In this document: one piece after another, positions 10,761-24,407 of the stretch | Layout of the letters: the number at the start of each line of letters is the position of its first letter | How positions within the stretch are numbered: position 1 is the stretch's first letter | Assembly: GCA_905221605.1 (NCBI GenBank) | Contig: CAJNDS010002234.1 | Location: 520,349 to 562,613 of the forward strand | Origin: Symbiodinium natans | Lineage: Eukaryota > Sar > Dinophyceae > Suessiales > Symbiodiniaceae | Direction: 5' to 3' | DNA length: 42,265 nucleotides | Program-made: the position numbers and the translations under genes | Notes under the pieces: model-generated | What the model saw: the letters and a program-made list of their open reading frames with translations, nothing else | The model's database searches: none | Told to the model about the DNA's origin: nothing

Positions 10761-12393
10761 CTGGGCGGTTGGGTTGTTGATGGTGTTTGTTAGGGTTTTT
10801 TGAGGGGCTGGGGCTGATGGTTTGGGTTTGACGTGGAAACAGGGCTTTCATAAGGCCTAGAATGCTTCATGACTCTTGCAGTAGCGAGCAGGATCATGGT
10901 CCCTAAGCTCCGCACCCAACGAAACTGAGAAGGACCTACCTGCACTCCTACACCACATCCTGCCTCTTCTTGCGACTGTGTGAGACCTGCCATGTTTAAG
11001 AATCAGTTTCTTGGCAGCGAGGATTCTGCATAGGGCTTAGGGTTGAGGATACCTCAGCCTCGGAAACCGTATTCTGTACGATATACCTTGTATATCCCAT
11101 ACATCACGGCAGCTTAAATTCAAGTCTTTTGCACATGGGACTGGGACAGGAGGCGGAAACTTGACAGCTTTTGGGTGCAATCGGGGTTGGAGCGCCGTTG
11201 CGGACTTGATGCTTCGTCGTGTTCCTGGCCTGAGGCTCCTTTAGAAAAACAGGACCTCACGCTGCTGACGCTGAGGTCAACAGAGCTTTTCCAGGAGGTT
11301 ACATGCTCTAGGCCTCTGGGCGGCTTACTTTTGGGTTGTATTGCCCTGGGTCGTTTTGTGTTGCAGCCAGTACGCTCTTGCCCGAAGCAACAGCAGCAGC
11401 AACGGCAGCAGACACCTGCGATGCGCCTCCCACTCGAGCGCTGCGCCGTGGTGACGGTTGCTATGTTCGTGCCTGGCATGGTGCGGGCGCCCAGCAGATC
11501 CCTAAGCCCCAAACCCTAAAAATTGAGAGTTTGAACCGCGATGAGATGTTCCCATGAAGCCACCAGTATTGGACGCCAGAGAGATGGAGAAGGGTTGATA
11601 GGGTCCGCAAGCAGAGAGGAGAAGCGCTTAGGGCTTGTTGGGATTAGTCCTTCTCCTAATATCGAACCCCTCGCAAAAGACTGGATAATCTCCCCATGTA
11701 CATCCATGTACTCTAAATAGACCATACTGGGGATACCTGACTTTGGGAGGGATGTGGGAAGGGGGTAAAGATTACGGGGAGGGGTTTAGGGAAAGTTCCT
11801 GAACTACAGGGCTTAAATGGGCTGGGTTGAGTTCTGTAAAGTTGGGGGCCTTTTCGGAAAATTTGTGCATGGCATTGCTGGGGGACTTAGGTGTTCATGT
11901 TGTGATTGTGGGTCACTGAAAGGTTTGTCTGCAACTGCAACTTTGTCAGCTGTAGCCGGACCCTTCCAAACGTTGAAGGGGCCGGAGGGTAGGCTCATTT
12001 GTTTCAACTGTCTCGGGGCGGGGGGGGGGGGGGGGGGGGGGGGGGGGCATGGTATAGAAGGTGCAAGGAAGGCCCACAGCATAGGCACTTTCTTAGCCCT
12101 TACTGCATCTGTTCATCTGACTTGCAAGGCTTGCTGGATTGAGGATTCGTGGCTTCGGGGGTGTGGGATTTGCAGAGGTTCTAAGGTGTCCGTGAAATGT
12201 CGAAGTACCCCCAAGCCTAAAGCAGCGTTCCAAGCGTCAATCCCCGACAGGCACCCCGAACCTGAAAGACGCTCAAGAAAAATAGGCAAGCCTCACAGCA
12301 CCCCGTAGCTTGAGCCCTCAACGAATTAGGGACATCTTCAAGAGCCTGGGAAGACTTCTACGTGGGTTTTGTGGAGACAACCCGCCCTTAAAA
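10761..12393. other. No gene supported
   Basis: Open frames here (for example 11175-11519 with a CAG/CAA run at 11386-11412, and 11817-12308) are not recognisable. A short C-rich stretch lies near 11500-11520. Confidence 0.3.
12020..12047. repeat. G28 homopolymer
   Basis: 28 consecutive G residues; length is unreliable in any assembly. Confidence 0.9.
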
Positions 12394-12526
12394 AAGGGGT
12401 CGGAAGAATGACTAATAGTGTTCCCTTATGGCCCCTTTAGAATTATACTACACACCCCCCCCCCCCCCCCAAACAAAAAAAAGAGCAGTAAATAAAACCT
12501 ATTCTACTTATTAAGCCCCCCTAAAT
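12394..12526 (+). mobile_element. MITE-like dispersed element, copy A
   Basis: It starts GGGGTCGGAAGAATG, has the core TTCCCTTATGGCCCCTTTA and ends AAGCCCCCCTAAAT, an imperfect inverted match to its start. The family is shared with 16813, 29884 and 34637 (the last inverted). The interior carries a C16 run (12455-12470). Confidence 0.6.
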
Positions 12527-12553
12527 AAGGCCTTTGCGCCCTCCCTGCCGGAG

Positions 12554-15500
12554 CCAGTGCGCCGAGCTTGCAGTGTCTTCTGCGAAGGCTGGTGGTTTTG
12601 CAGGGTGAGGAACCTCACTGATCTTTTTAGGGTTCAGGGTACATTTTTAGGGTTTAGGGGTTTTAGGGTTTGGGGTTTGGGGTTTGGGATTTATGGGCAA
12701 GTTTTGGGTGGGCCCTATGAGGTTTGCCCGAAACTAATCCCAAGCCCCAAGCGCAGGCAGGTAGGAGGCGTTAAGCTTGACCTTACTCTTTCAGAATGGC
12801 GGCAGCGACTCTGATGGAGTCAGAAGAACGTGCTCAGGGGCGGCGGTGTACCCTAAACCCTAAACCCTAAACCCTAAACCCTGGTTGTGGGTTTAGGCAC
12901 TTCAAGGGAGGTGGGCATGGGCAAGCTGGGTCAGGGCCGCCCTCGTTTGCAGCAGAGCTTGGCACCTCAAACCACAGAGCCTTGAAACTCTAAACCATCC
13001 TGGTTAGGGTTTATGGTTTATTTAGGGTTTAGGGTTTAAGGTTTAGGGCTTCAGGGGCAGCGAGGGTTATTCACCAGGCTTTGCCAATGCTGCCTGAAGG
13101 GGCTGCTTGACAGGTGAGCTGCTGGACACCATTCAGCGTGCGCGGCTGTTCGAGGACTGCATCTGCTTCTTGTGGTGAGGGGCTCAACTGCAGCCAGGAT
13201 CCTTCCCAGCCGCGTTTAGTAGGCCAAGCTTATAAAACCCAGGGGGGCCATGTCAGGTCGGCTGGTCCGCCGTGGCATTTAGGGTTTAGCGTTTAGGGTT
13301 TAGGGTTTAGGGTTTAGCTTGCAACATGCCAACTCGTCACTCCCAGCTCCAAGCGTTTCCGAAGCTTGAGATGAAGTTTGGCCTCAGTGTGAGAGGTGAG
13401 GCAGACTGCCCTCAGTAGATGCTCCAGGTAGAGTTTCAAAAGCTAGGCTCGGATGCATCTAGCTGATCCATCGTCGGGGTGCGGGGTTCGAGAAGGTGGG
13501 TAAGACGTCGCATCACCGCCTTCGCTCTGCTTGCACAAAAAGGGCTGGAAGTCCGCCGTCTGGTTCTTGGGCCACTTCTGCAGGGTGTGCCTAAGGCCTT
13601 TGAAATCCTAAAGGCCTAAACCCCTTAAACCATCAACCCCCAACGCCCCAAAGGAGGGACAAACATCGCAATAATTGCCCGACAGGATTCCAAGACCTTC
13701 GTCGACAGACCTCTCCGCCACTAGTTTAAAATTTGAGGTTTCCGTGCTCGAAGACTCTTGCAGTCCCTACAAGCCCTGGATCCTGTCTTTGGCACTTCAG
13801 GCGTCGAGCCGGAAGAGGCCTTGGAGGCCGGAAAGAAGTTCGGATTCAGAGCTTCAAGAAGTATGCTGTGGTGGCGGTGTCGACTTGAGCAGCACGGAAG
13901 AAGCCTTTGCGGGCTGCAAGGCCTTCAAGAAACTCCCGGACAAGAACGACACCAAGGCTTTGCGGGCCTTCGTGGAGACCTACTTCGAGGCGGTTTAGGG
14001 TTTAGGGTCTAGGGTCTAGGGTTTAGGGTTTAGGGTCTAGGGTCTAGGGTCTAGGGTTTAGGGCTTAGGGTTTAGGGTTTAGGGTCAGGGTTGAGGGTTT
14101 CGGGCTAAGGGTTCAGGTTTCCTGAACGCCCTGCTTATGTGTTGCCCAAAACCCAATGCGTGTTTTCACTCGGTCTTCAGGCAGAACTCGAATCCTAACA
14201 CTTGGTACACTTCTCGGATTTACGCGTGTCGAGAATTCAAATTTAAGCGCAAGCCCGAGTAGGTTTTGGGGGCCAAGCCCTACGTGGCCCCCTATCCCGA
14301 GATCCTTTCCTCTCTCCCTCCATATATACATATGTTTATGTATATATATATATATATTTATTTATTTATTTATTTATTTATATCTCCTAAGCCCAAACCC
14401 TAGAATTACTCTCGGTCCCAAACCCTCTATGCCCTTTATGAGGCCTAAACCTGGCCACTTCCAAGTCCAAAACCCCTGCAAATTCCATGGCCTCCAACCT
14501 CCAAAGCTTTAGATGCCCTAGGCCCTAATTACAGGGGGGTAGCATCCCGCGCATGAGAATGCGGGAAGGGTCGGAATTCCGAGCTTCTTCATAGTGTTTG
14601 GGATGAAGGACTTAGAGTTTATACGGGTTTAGGTTCAGGGGTTGGCAGACTAGGTCCCAAACACGAGGTTTGGCAGTCTGCACCTGCAGGGATCTCAAGA
14701 GTCTTAGACCCCCCGACTAGGAACCGTGAAAGCCCACAAGCCCGACCAAGTTGGCCTTGTGAAAAACCTTCTGAAGAGCCCTTTAAACTTCAACCCCCCC
14801 CCCCCCCCAAACCCTTACAAACCCGTTCAGCCCTAGAAGCCTGCAAAAATGCTCTTCAAACCCTCTGTCCAACCACATCGAAGGCCGAGGGTCAAGAGCT
14901 GGAGCCCTTTGCGCCCCCCGACCATGCGCCCAACCCAGCCCAGCTGGTCAAGCTGCCAGACGAGGCCATCGGGTTCAGGGCACTTATGGGGTCTGGAGGG
15001 CTTGTAGGGCTTGCAGGTATGTAGAGTCAGGGTTTATCCGGCTTTTTGGCTTCTGATTCAGGGTCTAGAGGGTTTAGGGTTCCAGGTGTTTCGGGAGCTT
15101 AGTGCGGTTGATTTCGGGTTTAGGGGTCCAAAATCGTGAAACTGGAGTCGATGTACCTGCCTTTCATTCTAGCATGGGCGCCAAGATAGAAGACTTCTTC
15201 CGAACATCCATCATCCTAACATCCCCAACCTCAGAAAGAAGGCTCTGTTTTTGCAGAGGGCATTGTGAGGAGAATGACTGAGTCTGGATGCTCTGCGGGA
15301 CTCTTTTTTGGGTGCACTCCTAGGATGCATCTGCAGGATTCGACGCAGGGATACTACCTTAGGATGTTCTGAGGCGGCTCTTTTGTGTTTTTTGTCGATA
15401 TAGAAGCCAAGGGGATGTATATATACCCCAAACCCGGAACCCGAAAACCCTAAGGGGGGTATAGCGTAGAGCAGCTCTCAACAGCAGGGCCCCACAAGCT

Positions 15501-16370
15501 GAGGCGCTACGGCAGTGGGCTCTTGGTCTCCACCAGCTCTGGAAGGAGCTTTGGGTTCAGGGTTTTAGGGGTTTAGGGTTTAGGTTTTGGGTTTGGGGTT
15601 CAGGGTTTAGGGTTCAGGATTTAGGGCTTCGTTTGGGGTTCTGGTTTTATGGGTTGACGGTTCAGGGTTTGACTTATGAAATTGAAAGAACTTACTGTAG
15701 ACATGCGAAAATGAGGTTGAGTAGCATATGAGCATGAAGACGATGCCGAGGGTGTGTATGGTGACTAGTAAAGACTCTGGAGGGGGGCCCGGGCCTGGAG
15801 CCAGAGAGGTAATGCGAACTGTGTTTTTTTGGTTCTGTGTATTCAAACGAGCCACTCTGCTTTACACACGTTTTTGCGAACACCCTGGCCATCGGACTTT
15901 GGCAGGGTTGGGGCTAGGGTTTTTTTGGTAGCTGCTTGGAGTTCGTGACTCTTCGGGACATTGCCTTTGCATCTTTCCCAGGACCTCCAAAAACTTCCCT
16001 ACGACAATGCGGGGGGGGCTTCACCCATCATGACATGTGCTCGAAACGACTTGTCCAACTGTGCTTGAGAGCCTCGTTGGGAAGGACATCATCTCTACAT
16101 CCACCAACAGCCCTCTAACACGCATCTCGTCGGCTCAACATGTTTCATAGTATGATCTCTGGACCCGAAAACCAGGAAACAAGCGTCCTCAGGCCCTGAG
16201 GGAAGTACAACGTAGAAGGTTTGCGAGGACCTTACAGAACCCCTAAACCGTACAGGGTAACCCTAAACCCTAAACCCTTCTAAGCCCTAAACCCGAAGGA
16301 CCTTTGCCGAAAGCAGCGTCCGGCCGTGGCCGATGCAGCCCAGCGTCACTCGGCCCTTCCGCAGCGCTTC
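12554..16370 (+). CDS. Trehalase exons 1-8 (N-terminal third)
   Basis: E1 ends ...SVFCEG (GC donor 12588; its 5' boundary is a guess). E2 reads ELLDTIQRARLFE (GA donor 13155). E3 reads DSKTFVDRPL (GC 13717). E4 is only 27 nt, VEPEEALE (GC 13828). E5 reads AFKKLPDKNDTKALRAF and on to ...TYFEA; its GT donor is the first base of GTTTAGGG (13993). E6 reads AEGQELEPFAPPD... (GT 14973). E7 reads APQAEALRQWALGLHQLWKE... (GT 15555). E8 reads DLCRKQRPAVADAAQRHSAL and on to PQRF (GC 16371). All acceptors from E2 on are AG|G. Joined, this follows the GH37 N-terminal region residue for residue in style. Earlier exon(s) with the initiator ATG must lie upstream. Confidence 0.85.
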
Positions 16371-19300
16371 GCCAGCGTGGCGACTCGGTGGCGCTTCTTC
16401 TTAATGGGCGGGAGTGAGGGTATATTCATGGGAGCTGGGGCTTACATGGGGATTTTAGAGCTTCGGGATGTTGAGAATTTGTGATGGGAGTGGAAGAGTG
16501 AATCCTTTCGCACCAACAAGCCTGTGGCGGTCTTGATCAAGTTGAGAGCTACTCGTAGAGCGTGAGGGTGGTGCTCGTAGGATTCGTAGGGGTTTGGGGT
16601 TTAGGGTTTAAAGGTTTAGGGTTTAGGGTTTAGGGTTTAGGGTTTAGGGTTTAGGGTTTAGGGTTTAGCGTTACACAGCATCTCTTTGGTAGTTGACGAG
16701 GTTCCCGGAGGCAGATTCCGCGAGACCTACTATTGGGACACTTGGCCTGCACTGGACCATGTAGCTCTCATTACTCACAGCTGATGTTTGGGAAGCTGGT
16801 GCATAATATACAATATAGGGATCGGAATAATTACGAATTGTTTCCCTTATGGTCCCTTTATGGTAGTACTACTACTACTACAACCCCCGAAACCCTATTC
16901 TAATAATTAAGGCCCCTTATATTACTCAAGATGCTGATCTCCGAAGATTAGTCTGCAAAGCCTGCATGAGGGTTGGTGCTGTCGCAGGCATTGCGAATGC
17001 TTCATGTGAGCGCAGACAGGACACGTATTGGATCGTCCGTGGTCTCCTGCTGAGCGGCATGAACGACACAGCAAAGGGTCCTGTGGCTGAAGGGAATGTG
17101 GGTTAAGGGACTACACTGAAAGTGCTACATCGTACGGGGCAGACAGCAGCTGTTCGGAAACAACTGGGACTGTAGTGACCGTAATTAGTCAGTGCGGAGT
17201 AATTAGCCGCACAGCGTCTGCAAGCCTGCTTCAAGTCATCATTGCTGCTGAAGCGATGCAGGGCAGCACTGAGTGAGACTCAGGTGTTGTTGAGAACCTG
17301 CTCGACTATGTGCGGCACTTCGGTTTTGTGCCCAATGGCGGCCGCATTTACTACCTGGACAGGCCGCATTGGGCTTTCGCTTTGTTGAACACTTCAACTC
17401 GGAACGCGGCTGTGGGTTTTGCTGGATGAGTCCCGAATTCTTCAAGTCTGAGATTGTTTGCCTCAGGTCCCAGCCACCTATGCTGGCTGAGATGGTCCAA
17501 GCAGTTTTCGAGGCAGGGCTGTGCTGACGTATGTTGCCTTTGTCGCGGCACCTCGTGTCATTCTATTTTGTTCACGCGGTAGGACTATGGTAGGACTGCG
17601 ACATCTACAAAAGGCAAACGTTCTTAAATTCGACTCTGGCTTGTTCTGGGCGCCTCCCTGGTGTTGACATTTTACTGCAAAGGCCACGGCCCCAACAAAA
17701 TGATACTCGCAATAAGCAGCTACCACACCCTCAATGGCAGCGTTCTGTTCTATACCTACACCCTACATCCTACACACGAAAGAACCCCCTAAACCTTGAT
17801 CTTATCATTCATGAATCGTTAGAAAATTAAGTCCCAGCGCGCCAGGTCTCTGCCGATGACACGTGGCTCCGTGAGGCACATCCCAGTGTGTGTAATAGGG
17901 AGTAGTAGGGTTGAATCCGCGCCACAGGTAGGCCCGGACACCCAAAAACTCCATAAACCCGATAAACCCTGAACTCTAGAAACCCCCAGCCTTCACAGAA
18001 ACCCTAAACCCCGAAACCCTAAACCCTAAACCCTAAAGGTTCTCCCGGTCCTGGAAGACGAGTACCGATTCTGGATGGACCCAGCCTTGGGCCACTTCCT
18101 CCCAGAACTTGGCCTGAATGTTTCTTGGAGGCATGCGCGCTGGGGACCTTCACTCCCTTTCTTTTGGTCTGAGTGGGGGGTTGGGGTTCGGGTTTACATG
18201 CTACGCATGCTAGGTTACATCCACATGTTCGCGACTCCGCGACTCCACAGCATGTTCACCGGAACAAAAAGCTCTATTTCGTACAGGTGGAGTCCTGGTG
18301 TGCTAGGAGTCTAACGGGGATGGGGGCGTGGCCTTGCCATGCGTGCATGTGTTTGCTGATGCCTCTGGGTCGTGGGTCGAACTTTCGTCCTACCTGAATA
18401 GGGTTTGGGTATTTATTAGTGAGGTGTTTGGGGGCTTGGGGTTTGGAGAAGGGCTCAAGTCCTAAACCCTAAAGCCAGACGCCAGCTGGGAGAACCTGCC
18501 TCGGCTGACGGGTCTAGAATGCCCAGTAGTATCCCAATACCCGTTTTAGGGTGCTAGGTTCCGGTTTATCAACCTGACTTAGCGCGAGAAGCCCTATCCT
18601 GATTATGTGTAAGCCCAACCCCTGAGCGCATTTAGTAGTCAGAGTAATTGTAGAAAGACCCTTAACCCTGAACCTTAACACCATTTGAAGAACAGCTAGT
18701 TGCGAGGTCTTCAGCTCCAGTGGACGAACGCCCCGACCCGAGTCGTACGCAGAGGCATGGAGCTCCTACGCAGGGTGGGGAGGTTTCGGGGGGCTTTAGG
18801 GTTTGGGGTTTCGGGGTGTAGGGGTTTAGGGGTTGAGGGGTTGAGGGGTTTAGGGGTTTAGAGGTTTAGGGGTTTAGGGGTTTAGGGGTTTAGGGGTTTA
18901 GGGGGGTGACATGATTTCTGCCACATAGCTTCTCAGGGGCCGATGGTATGCGCGACAAGCCTTCTCAATCGTGTGCTTCCCTCCTATGCTTGCCCTGCCT
19001 GCAAATCCCTAAACCCTAAGCTCTAAACCCAGGGTCTCAGGCGAAAAAGACCAGGAGCCGACATGTCACCCCTTTTTTTGTTGTAGGCTTATTTAGGGTT
19101 CCCCTATTTCAGGTTGGCCCTCTCAGCAATACGTAGCTTGCAGCAGAGGGTCGGGGACCTGGGTCAGGATTTGGTTCCCCTTCTACTAACAATGATAGCA
19201 CTCCCGATTATAATCCCTATCTTATTAGGACTGTTGGTATAAGGGGGGGGCACATCTTAGACCCCCCTGACAAGAGGATGTGGCAACCGCGGAGCACGCC

Positions 19301-21528
19301 AAGGAGTTCGGCCGTGAGGCAGCCGAAGTCTATCACGAGCTCAGGCCAGGAATCAAGCTGGGAAGGGGCAGACGGCTTTGGGCTTGTTTAGGGTTTAGGG
19401 TTTAGGGTTGTTTAGGGATTAGGGTAGATTTAGGGGTTTAGGGCTTAGGGTGCAGCATTGGCCAGCTGAAGGCGGTGCCTTGAAGACGCGACCACCCCGA
19501 CACTGCCCAACACTAGTACCTACTCAAAGCGAGCAGAACCAAACCCGAACCAAAGCAGCCGAACCGAATACTTGAGACTCAGCATTGAAGGCCTTTGTGG
19601 ACCCGGTGCCAGATCTAAGAACTTCAGTAGTGGGTTCAGGGCGGCTTCGATGGGGACACGTTAGGTTCGGCAGGGCCTTGAACTTTTCTCGCAAGCAGAC
19701 TGCAGACACGCATAGCCACGACTGGATCCTTAGTCAAACAGCTAAACCATTAAGATGCCCGCATGCATAGCTCTTGGCGGCTTACTGCAGGATCTAACAG
19801 CTGATACGGGTTTTCGCAGGTCAGGCCTTGGGGAAGTGTCGCGGGTGCATCAGGAGAGGCCTGAGGACGACAGGGATTGTGAGGGCCCCGCAACCTCGGA
19901 ACAAAAGCAAAGTGGGGCTTACAAGGGACTGCTGTCCCAAGGGCTGTCCCAAGGTACTTTGACAGCATCCTGAACCCCAATCCCCCAGGCTCTACATCCC
20001 ATCAGAATCCCTAAGCATCCCTAAGCTTAGGGTTTAGGGTTTAGGGTATAGGGATTAGGGTATAGGGTTTAGGGTTTATAGGGCTTAGGCCTAAACCTCA
20101 TTGGCCTGGTTGCCAGGTCAGGAGCCGAAACCGGCTGGGACTTCTCCTCGCGCTGGCTGCAGCGTGCGTCTCGGGCCCCCTGGATCCCACACCCTTATTG
20201 AGGCTTGAATTCGTGTTTGGGGTTTAGGGTTTAAGGTTTAGGGTTTGGGGTTTAGGGTTTAGGGTTTAGTGTTTAGGGTTTAGGGTTCAGGGTTCAGCAT
20301 CTCAAGTCCAAGCATTCACTAGTCAAGGAATTACTCCAGAAAAATACACACCCGCCCAAAGAATCCCACAACATTAAGAATTTCACCTATGGAACGACCT
20401 TGCCCACTAAAAAATGACCTTGCCCAGTAAAAAGATGAAAAAAATGACCTTGCCCAGTAAAAAATGACCTTGCCCAGTAAAAAAAAACTTGCCCAGTAAA
20501 AGAGTTACTGGGCAAAGTGTTTTTTTGCCGGGCAAGGTCATTTTTTTACTGGGCAAAGTCATTTTTTACTGGGCATGGTCGTTTATTGGACCGAAAGACC
20601 TTGCCCAGTAATAAAATGACCTTGCCCAGTAAAAAGAGGGCCTTGCCCAGTAACTCCCCCAACATTTAAATTACACATGAAAGAGAGGTTTAGGGTTTAG
20701 GGTTTGGGATGTAGGGTTTAGGGTTTAGGGTTTAGGGTTTATCATGGGACTCTGCCTTGAATCCGCACCCCAAGGTTGTGCCCTTGGGTTTGGGGACTTG
20801 AAGATCCCTAAATGGATATATGGGCCATGTGGGGGAGTAGAGGAAGGGAAACCTTAAGGGGTACAACCTTACTCCCTTGAGTTTAGGGTTCAGGGATGCT
20901 CGGGTTTTGGGGATGTTAGGTTTAGGAATGCTCGGGCTTTGGGGAAGGTTTTGTTGCTTTCTACTCTTGCGTACTTCAAGAGCCCTCGTGAAAGAAGGTT
21001 GGGGAATGGTGATATAGTGTGCATGGCTGAGCGTTCTCGAGGGGGATATTTGAACTGTTGTTTTGTGTTTGGAAGGGGGTGATAGGGAGTTGCTTCAGAC
21101 TTCGAGGGTTAAGGATTAAGGATGGGGTGGCGGGGGGTTTTCAGCCCTAACTCCCAGCGAATGGGGGATTTAGAGTTTCCAGCCAGGGTTCCTTGCCATA
21201 CATTCTGTTTTGGATTTGGCAAGTTCAAGCGGTTCTTGTCAACCAAGAGATCTCGAGGACTCCGCGAGTCTTTCTGAGTCGTGACGATTCACAAAACACC
21301 CAGTATTCCACGCTCAAACCGTAACACGCACCGGCCCCTCGACCCTAAGCCTTAAACCCTGAGACCCAAAGGAAGACGGATCAACAGAGCTCGCCACGAT
21401 CAATGCCAGCAAGGTCGTGCCTGTGGACTTGAACTGCTCCTTGGACGTGACCTCAACGGTTTCGGGGGTTGTAAATATAAATATAAATATAAATATAAAT
21501 ATAAATATAAATAAATAAATAAATAATA

Positions 21529-21559
<31 letters not shown>

Positions 21560-24376
21560 TGGGATGTAGGGTCTAGGGTTTAGGGTCCAGGGTGAAACCC
21601 GGCACTGGCGCAAAGCACAGCTTCCTTCGTGACCCTTTCGATCCTGCACCTTCCCAACCCTGGCCGCCGGGAAGCTCATCAGCCAGCGACCCTGAACCCT
21701 TATTTAGAAGGCCTGCGGCTCAACTCAGGGGCGGGGTAGGGGGGGAGGAGGGAGGGGGGGGGGAACCTCATGAGATTCTACCGAAGTTTTTCCGCAGCTG
21801 GGGGTCCGAGGCATTCTCCTCCGCCTGGAGCGTCGCCTCGCAACCTTTGCGAGGCACCTGGGCGACAAGGATCGCGCGGCTGCACTGGAGGCCTGCTGAG
21901 GGGTTCAGGGCGCCTGCCTTCCTAGATGCCTGCGTGGCAACAGCCTGAACACCAAGCCGCGACTGCCAGACACAACGGTGTCTGAGTACTCAGCTCGAAA
22001 AGTTGCGGTCCACTTTGGGTGGGGTACCCTGAATGTAAGGGCCGTAAGACAACAAAACCCGAACAACATCACAAAAAAAGAGAACTGACCCAACCACATG
22101 GACCCTGAATCTCCCCAAGCCCCTCACTCTACCTGACACTTCCTGGCTGCTTATGAGGGCCTAGCCTTTAAAGCCCTAGGCCTTGACTCTACTAAGCCTC
22201 AAACCCTGTATGCCCCAAACGTCCGAAGCAGCCAACTCCAAGCCCTTTAACAGGCCCTTTTCGAAGCCCAAAACCCAGATGGGTGGTTGTCAAAATTAGG
22301 GCCCCGTTTTTGGACACCCTAAATATTAGGTGCCGGATTATATGAGGGACCCCAAAAGGGACCATAATTTTGACAACCACCCAGATATGTCCTGAAACCC
22401 CAACTCCCAGCCCAGGATCCCCAAGCCCCTAAACCCCAGGATCCCTCATTCGGTCCCTAACCCCAGGATCCCCCTAAACCCTAAACCATCCTAAACCCTA
22501 TATATCCTAAAACCCTATACCCTATAACCCTATAACCCTGTAAACCCGACACCCTATAAACCCTAAACTCCCAAAACCCTAAACGCCTGCAAAGGCTGCT
22601 GCGGAGCGCCGTGGAGCCGCCATGGACCGCGACCAATCTTGCGCTTAGAGAGAGAGAGGTGTGTAGGGTTTTGGGTTTTGGGTTTAGGTTTTAGGGTTTG
22701 GGGTTTAGGGTTCAGGGTTTTTCAGAGTTTAGGGTTTAGGGCTTTGCACGGTGCATAAGAGCTTATGGGCATTAGGGCAATTATATAAGGCTTGGATGCC
22801 TTGCAGAGGGCCTACAGGATTTGGGATGTTTAGGGGTTGGCTTTGCAACCAGTCAGGACCTTCGCAAGCAAGGCTTGTACCCTGCGACAAAGAAACCCTC
22901 CAACCCCCAGCGCATTCGACCCTGTATCCCAGGCCTACAGTAGTATGGTCCCTTTAAAACTGACCTTCTTTAAAGGGTTCTGATGTATGAGTATGGGCCC
23001 TTGGGTTGTATGGGTTAGTAAGGGGGTACATAAGGGGTGCCCAGGGTTGCACTGCAACCTCGAAAACCCTGAACACAAAGCTCCACACCATCAAGCCCTA
23101 AACCTTCCAAACTCTATAAACCTTAACCCCTAAGCTATACAAACCCTAAACCCTAGACCCTAAACCCTAAGCCCTAAACCCTAAACCCTAAACCCTAAAC
23201 CCTAAACCCTAAACCCTAAACCCTAAACCCTAAACCCTAAACCCTAAACCCTAAACCCTAAACCCTAACCCTAAACATTATAAACCTGAAGCCCCAGGTC
23301 TACTTTGGTCTGATGCACTGGGCAGCTATCGGGACCTCCGCTGCATGGCTGCGGCTTCGGGGGTTGAGCTGTAGCCCCCCAGACGGAAGGCCCGATACGC
23401 CTTAAGTTAAGTCCGTAAACTCCTGTTTAGGGTTTAGGATTTAGGGTTTAGGGTTAATAGTGTTTAGGGTTTAGGGTTTAAGGACTTTAGGGTTTAGGGT
23501 TTAGGGAATAAACCTGAACTCTAACAGCCCCGAACCTGAACCCCTCCTGCATGACGATAGTATGCCACCGCAACCGCACAGCAGATTCTTTCGGGCCCAG
23601 TAGCGCGCTTGTTCATTTCCGTCGAAGGAACTCAACCCCAAACCTCAAAGCCTTAAACCCTTCTAGCCCTAAACCTACCCGAAGCCCACGAGGCCTGGAC
23701 ACTGGCAAACCGGCTACGGTCCCATCGCTTTCGGACTTTGCGGCCCCATTGTGGGCAGGTCCCCACGGCCCAATGCGTGTTAGGGGTTTCTGCTAAGCTT
23801 AGGGTGCAGGGTTCAGGTTTGGGGTAGAATTACCGTTGAAATAGTGGGTCTCTCTCTGGTCCAGGCCTATTTTCCAGGCACAGGGCCAGAGATACTGTAG
23901 GTAAACCCCTTGTAGCCCCAAAATGACAACTGCCCGTGCTGTCCGAATCCCAAACTCCACCGCCCCACCCGCCCTCGGTGAGGTGCGGGGGCATTGCGTG
24001 AAACCCAACATGCCACACCGCTCCAACTAACACCCCAGGCCCTGGGCCCGAATCTCGTCTAAGACCGGAAGCCAGGAAATTACCAGCCCGGAACCCTTGT
24101 ACCTAAATCCATATTATTGAACTTGTCTTTGGTTCCTTGACAGAGACCTGCCCTGAACCTCTTCCTGAACTCCTGAACTCCTGAACCCTGAGCACCGACC
24201 CATAAGCTGTACAAACATTCCCAAAACCCCGAAAACCTCCTTAAAGGCCTAAACCCTCAACCGCCTACAACCCAAAAGCCCCCTGAAGCCCCAAACAGTG
24301 CAAACCCCAGGCCTAGGCGGTCGCAACCCAGAAGCGCTCCTCACGTCACTGCGCGAGAGCGGCCTCTTGCAGGCCA

Positions 24377-24407
<31 letters not shown>

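Noticed and set aside
12796-12847. ATG-containing open piece (MAAATLMESEERAQG) as the trehalase start
   Set aside because: The upstream piece ending 12587 (SVFCEG) joins exon 2 in phase and matches the family C-x-G-x-LL motif better. The ATG piece then lies in the intron.
13873-13920. Open piece VDLSSTEEAFAGCK as part of trehalase exon 5
   Set aside because: Exon 4 (13801-13827) joined to 13921 gives a cleaner family match with AG|G and correct phase; this piece then lies in a 93-bp intron.
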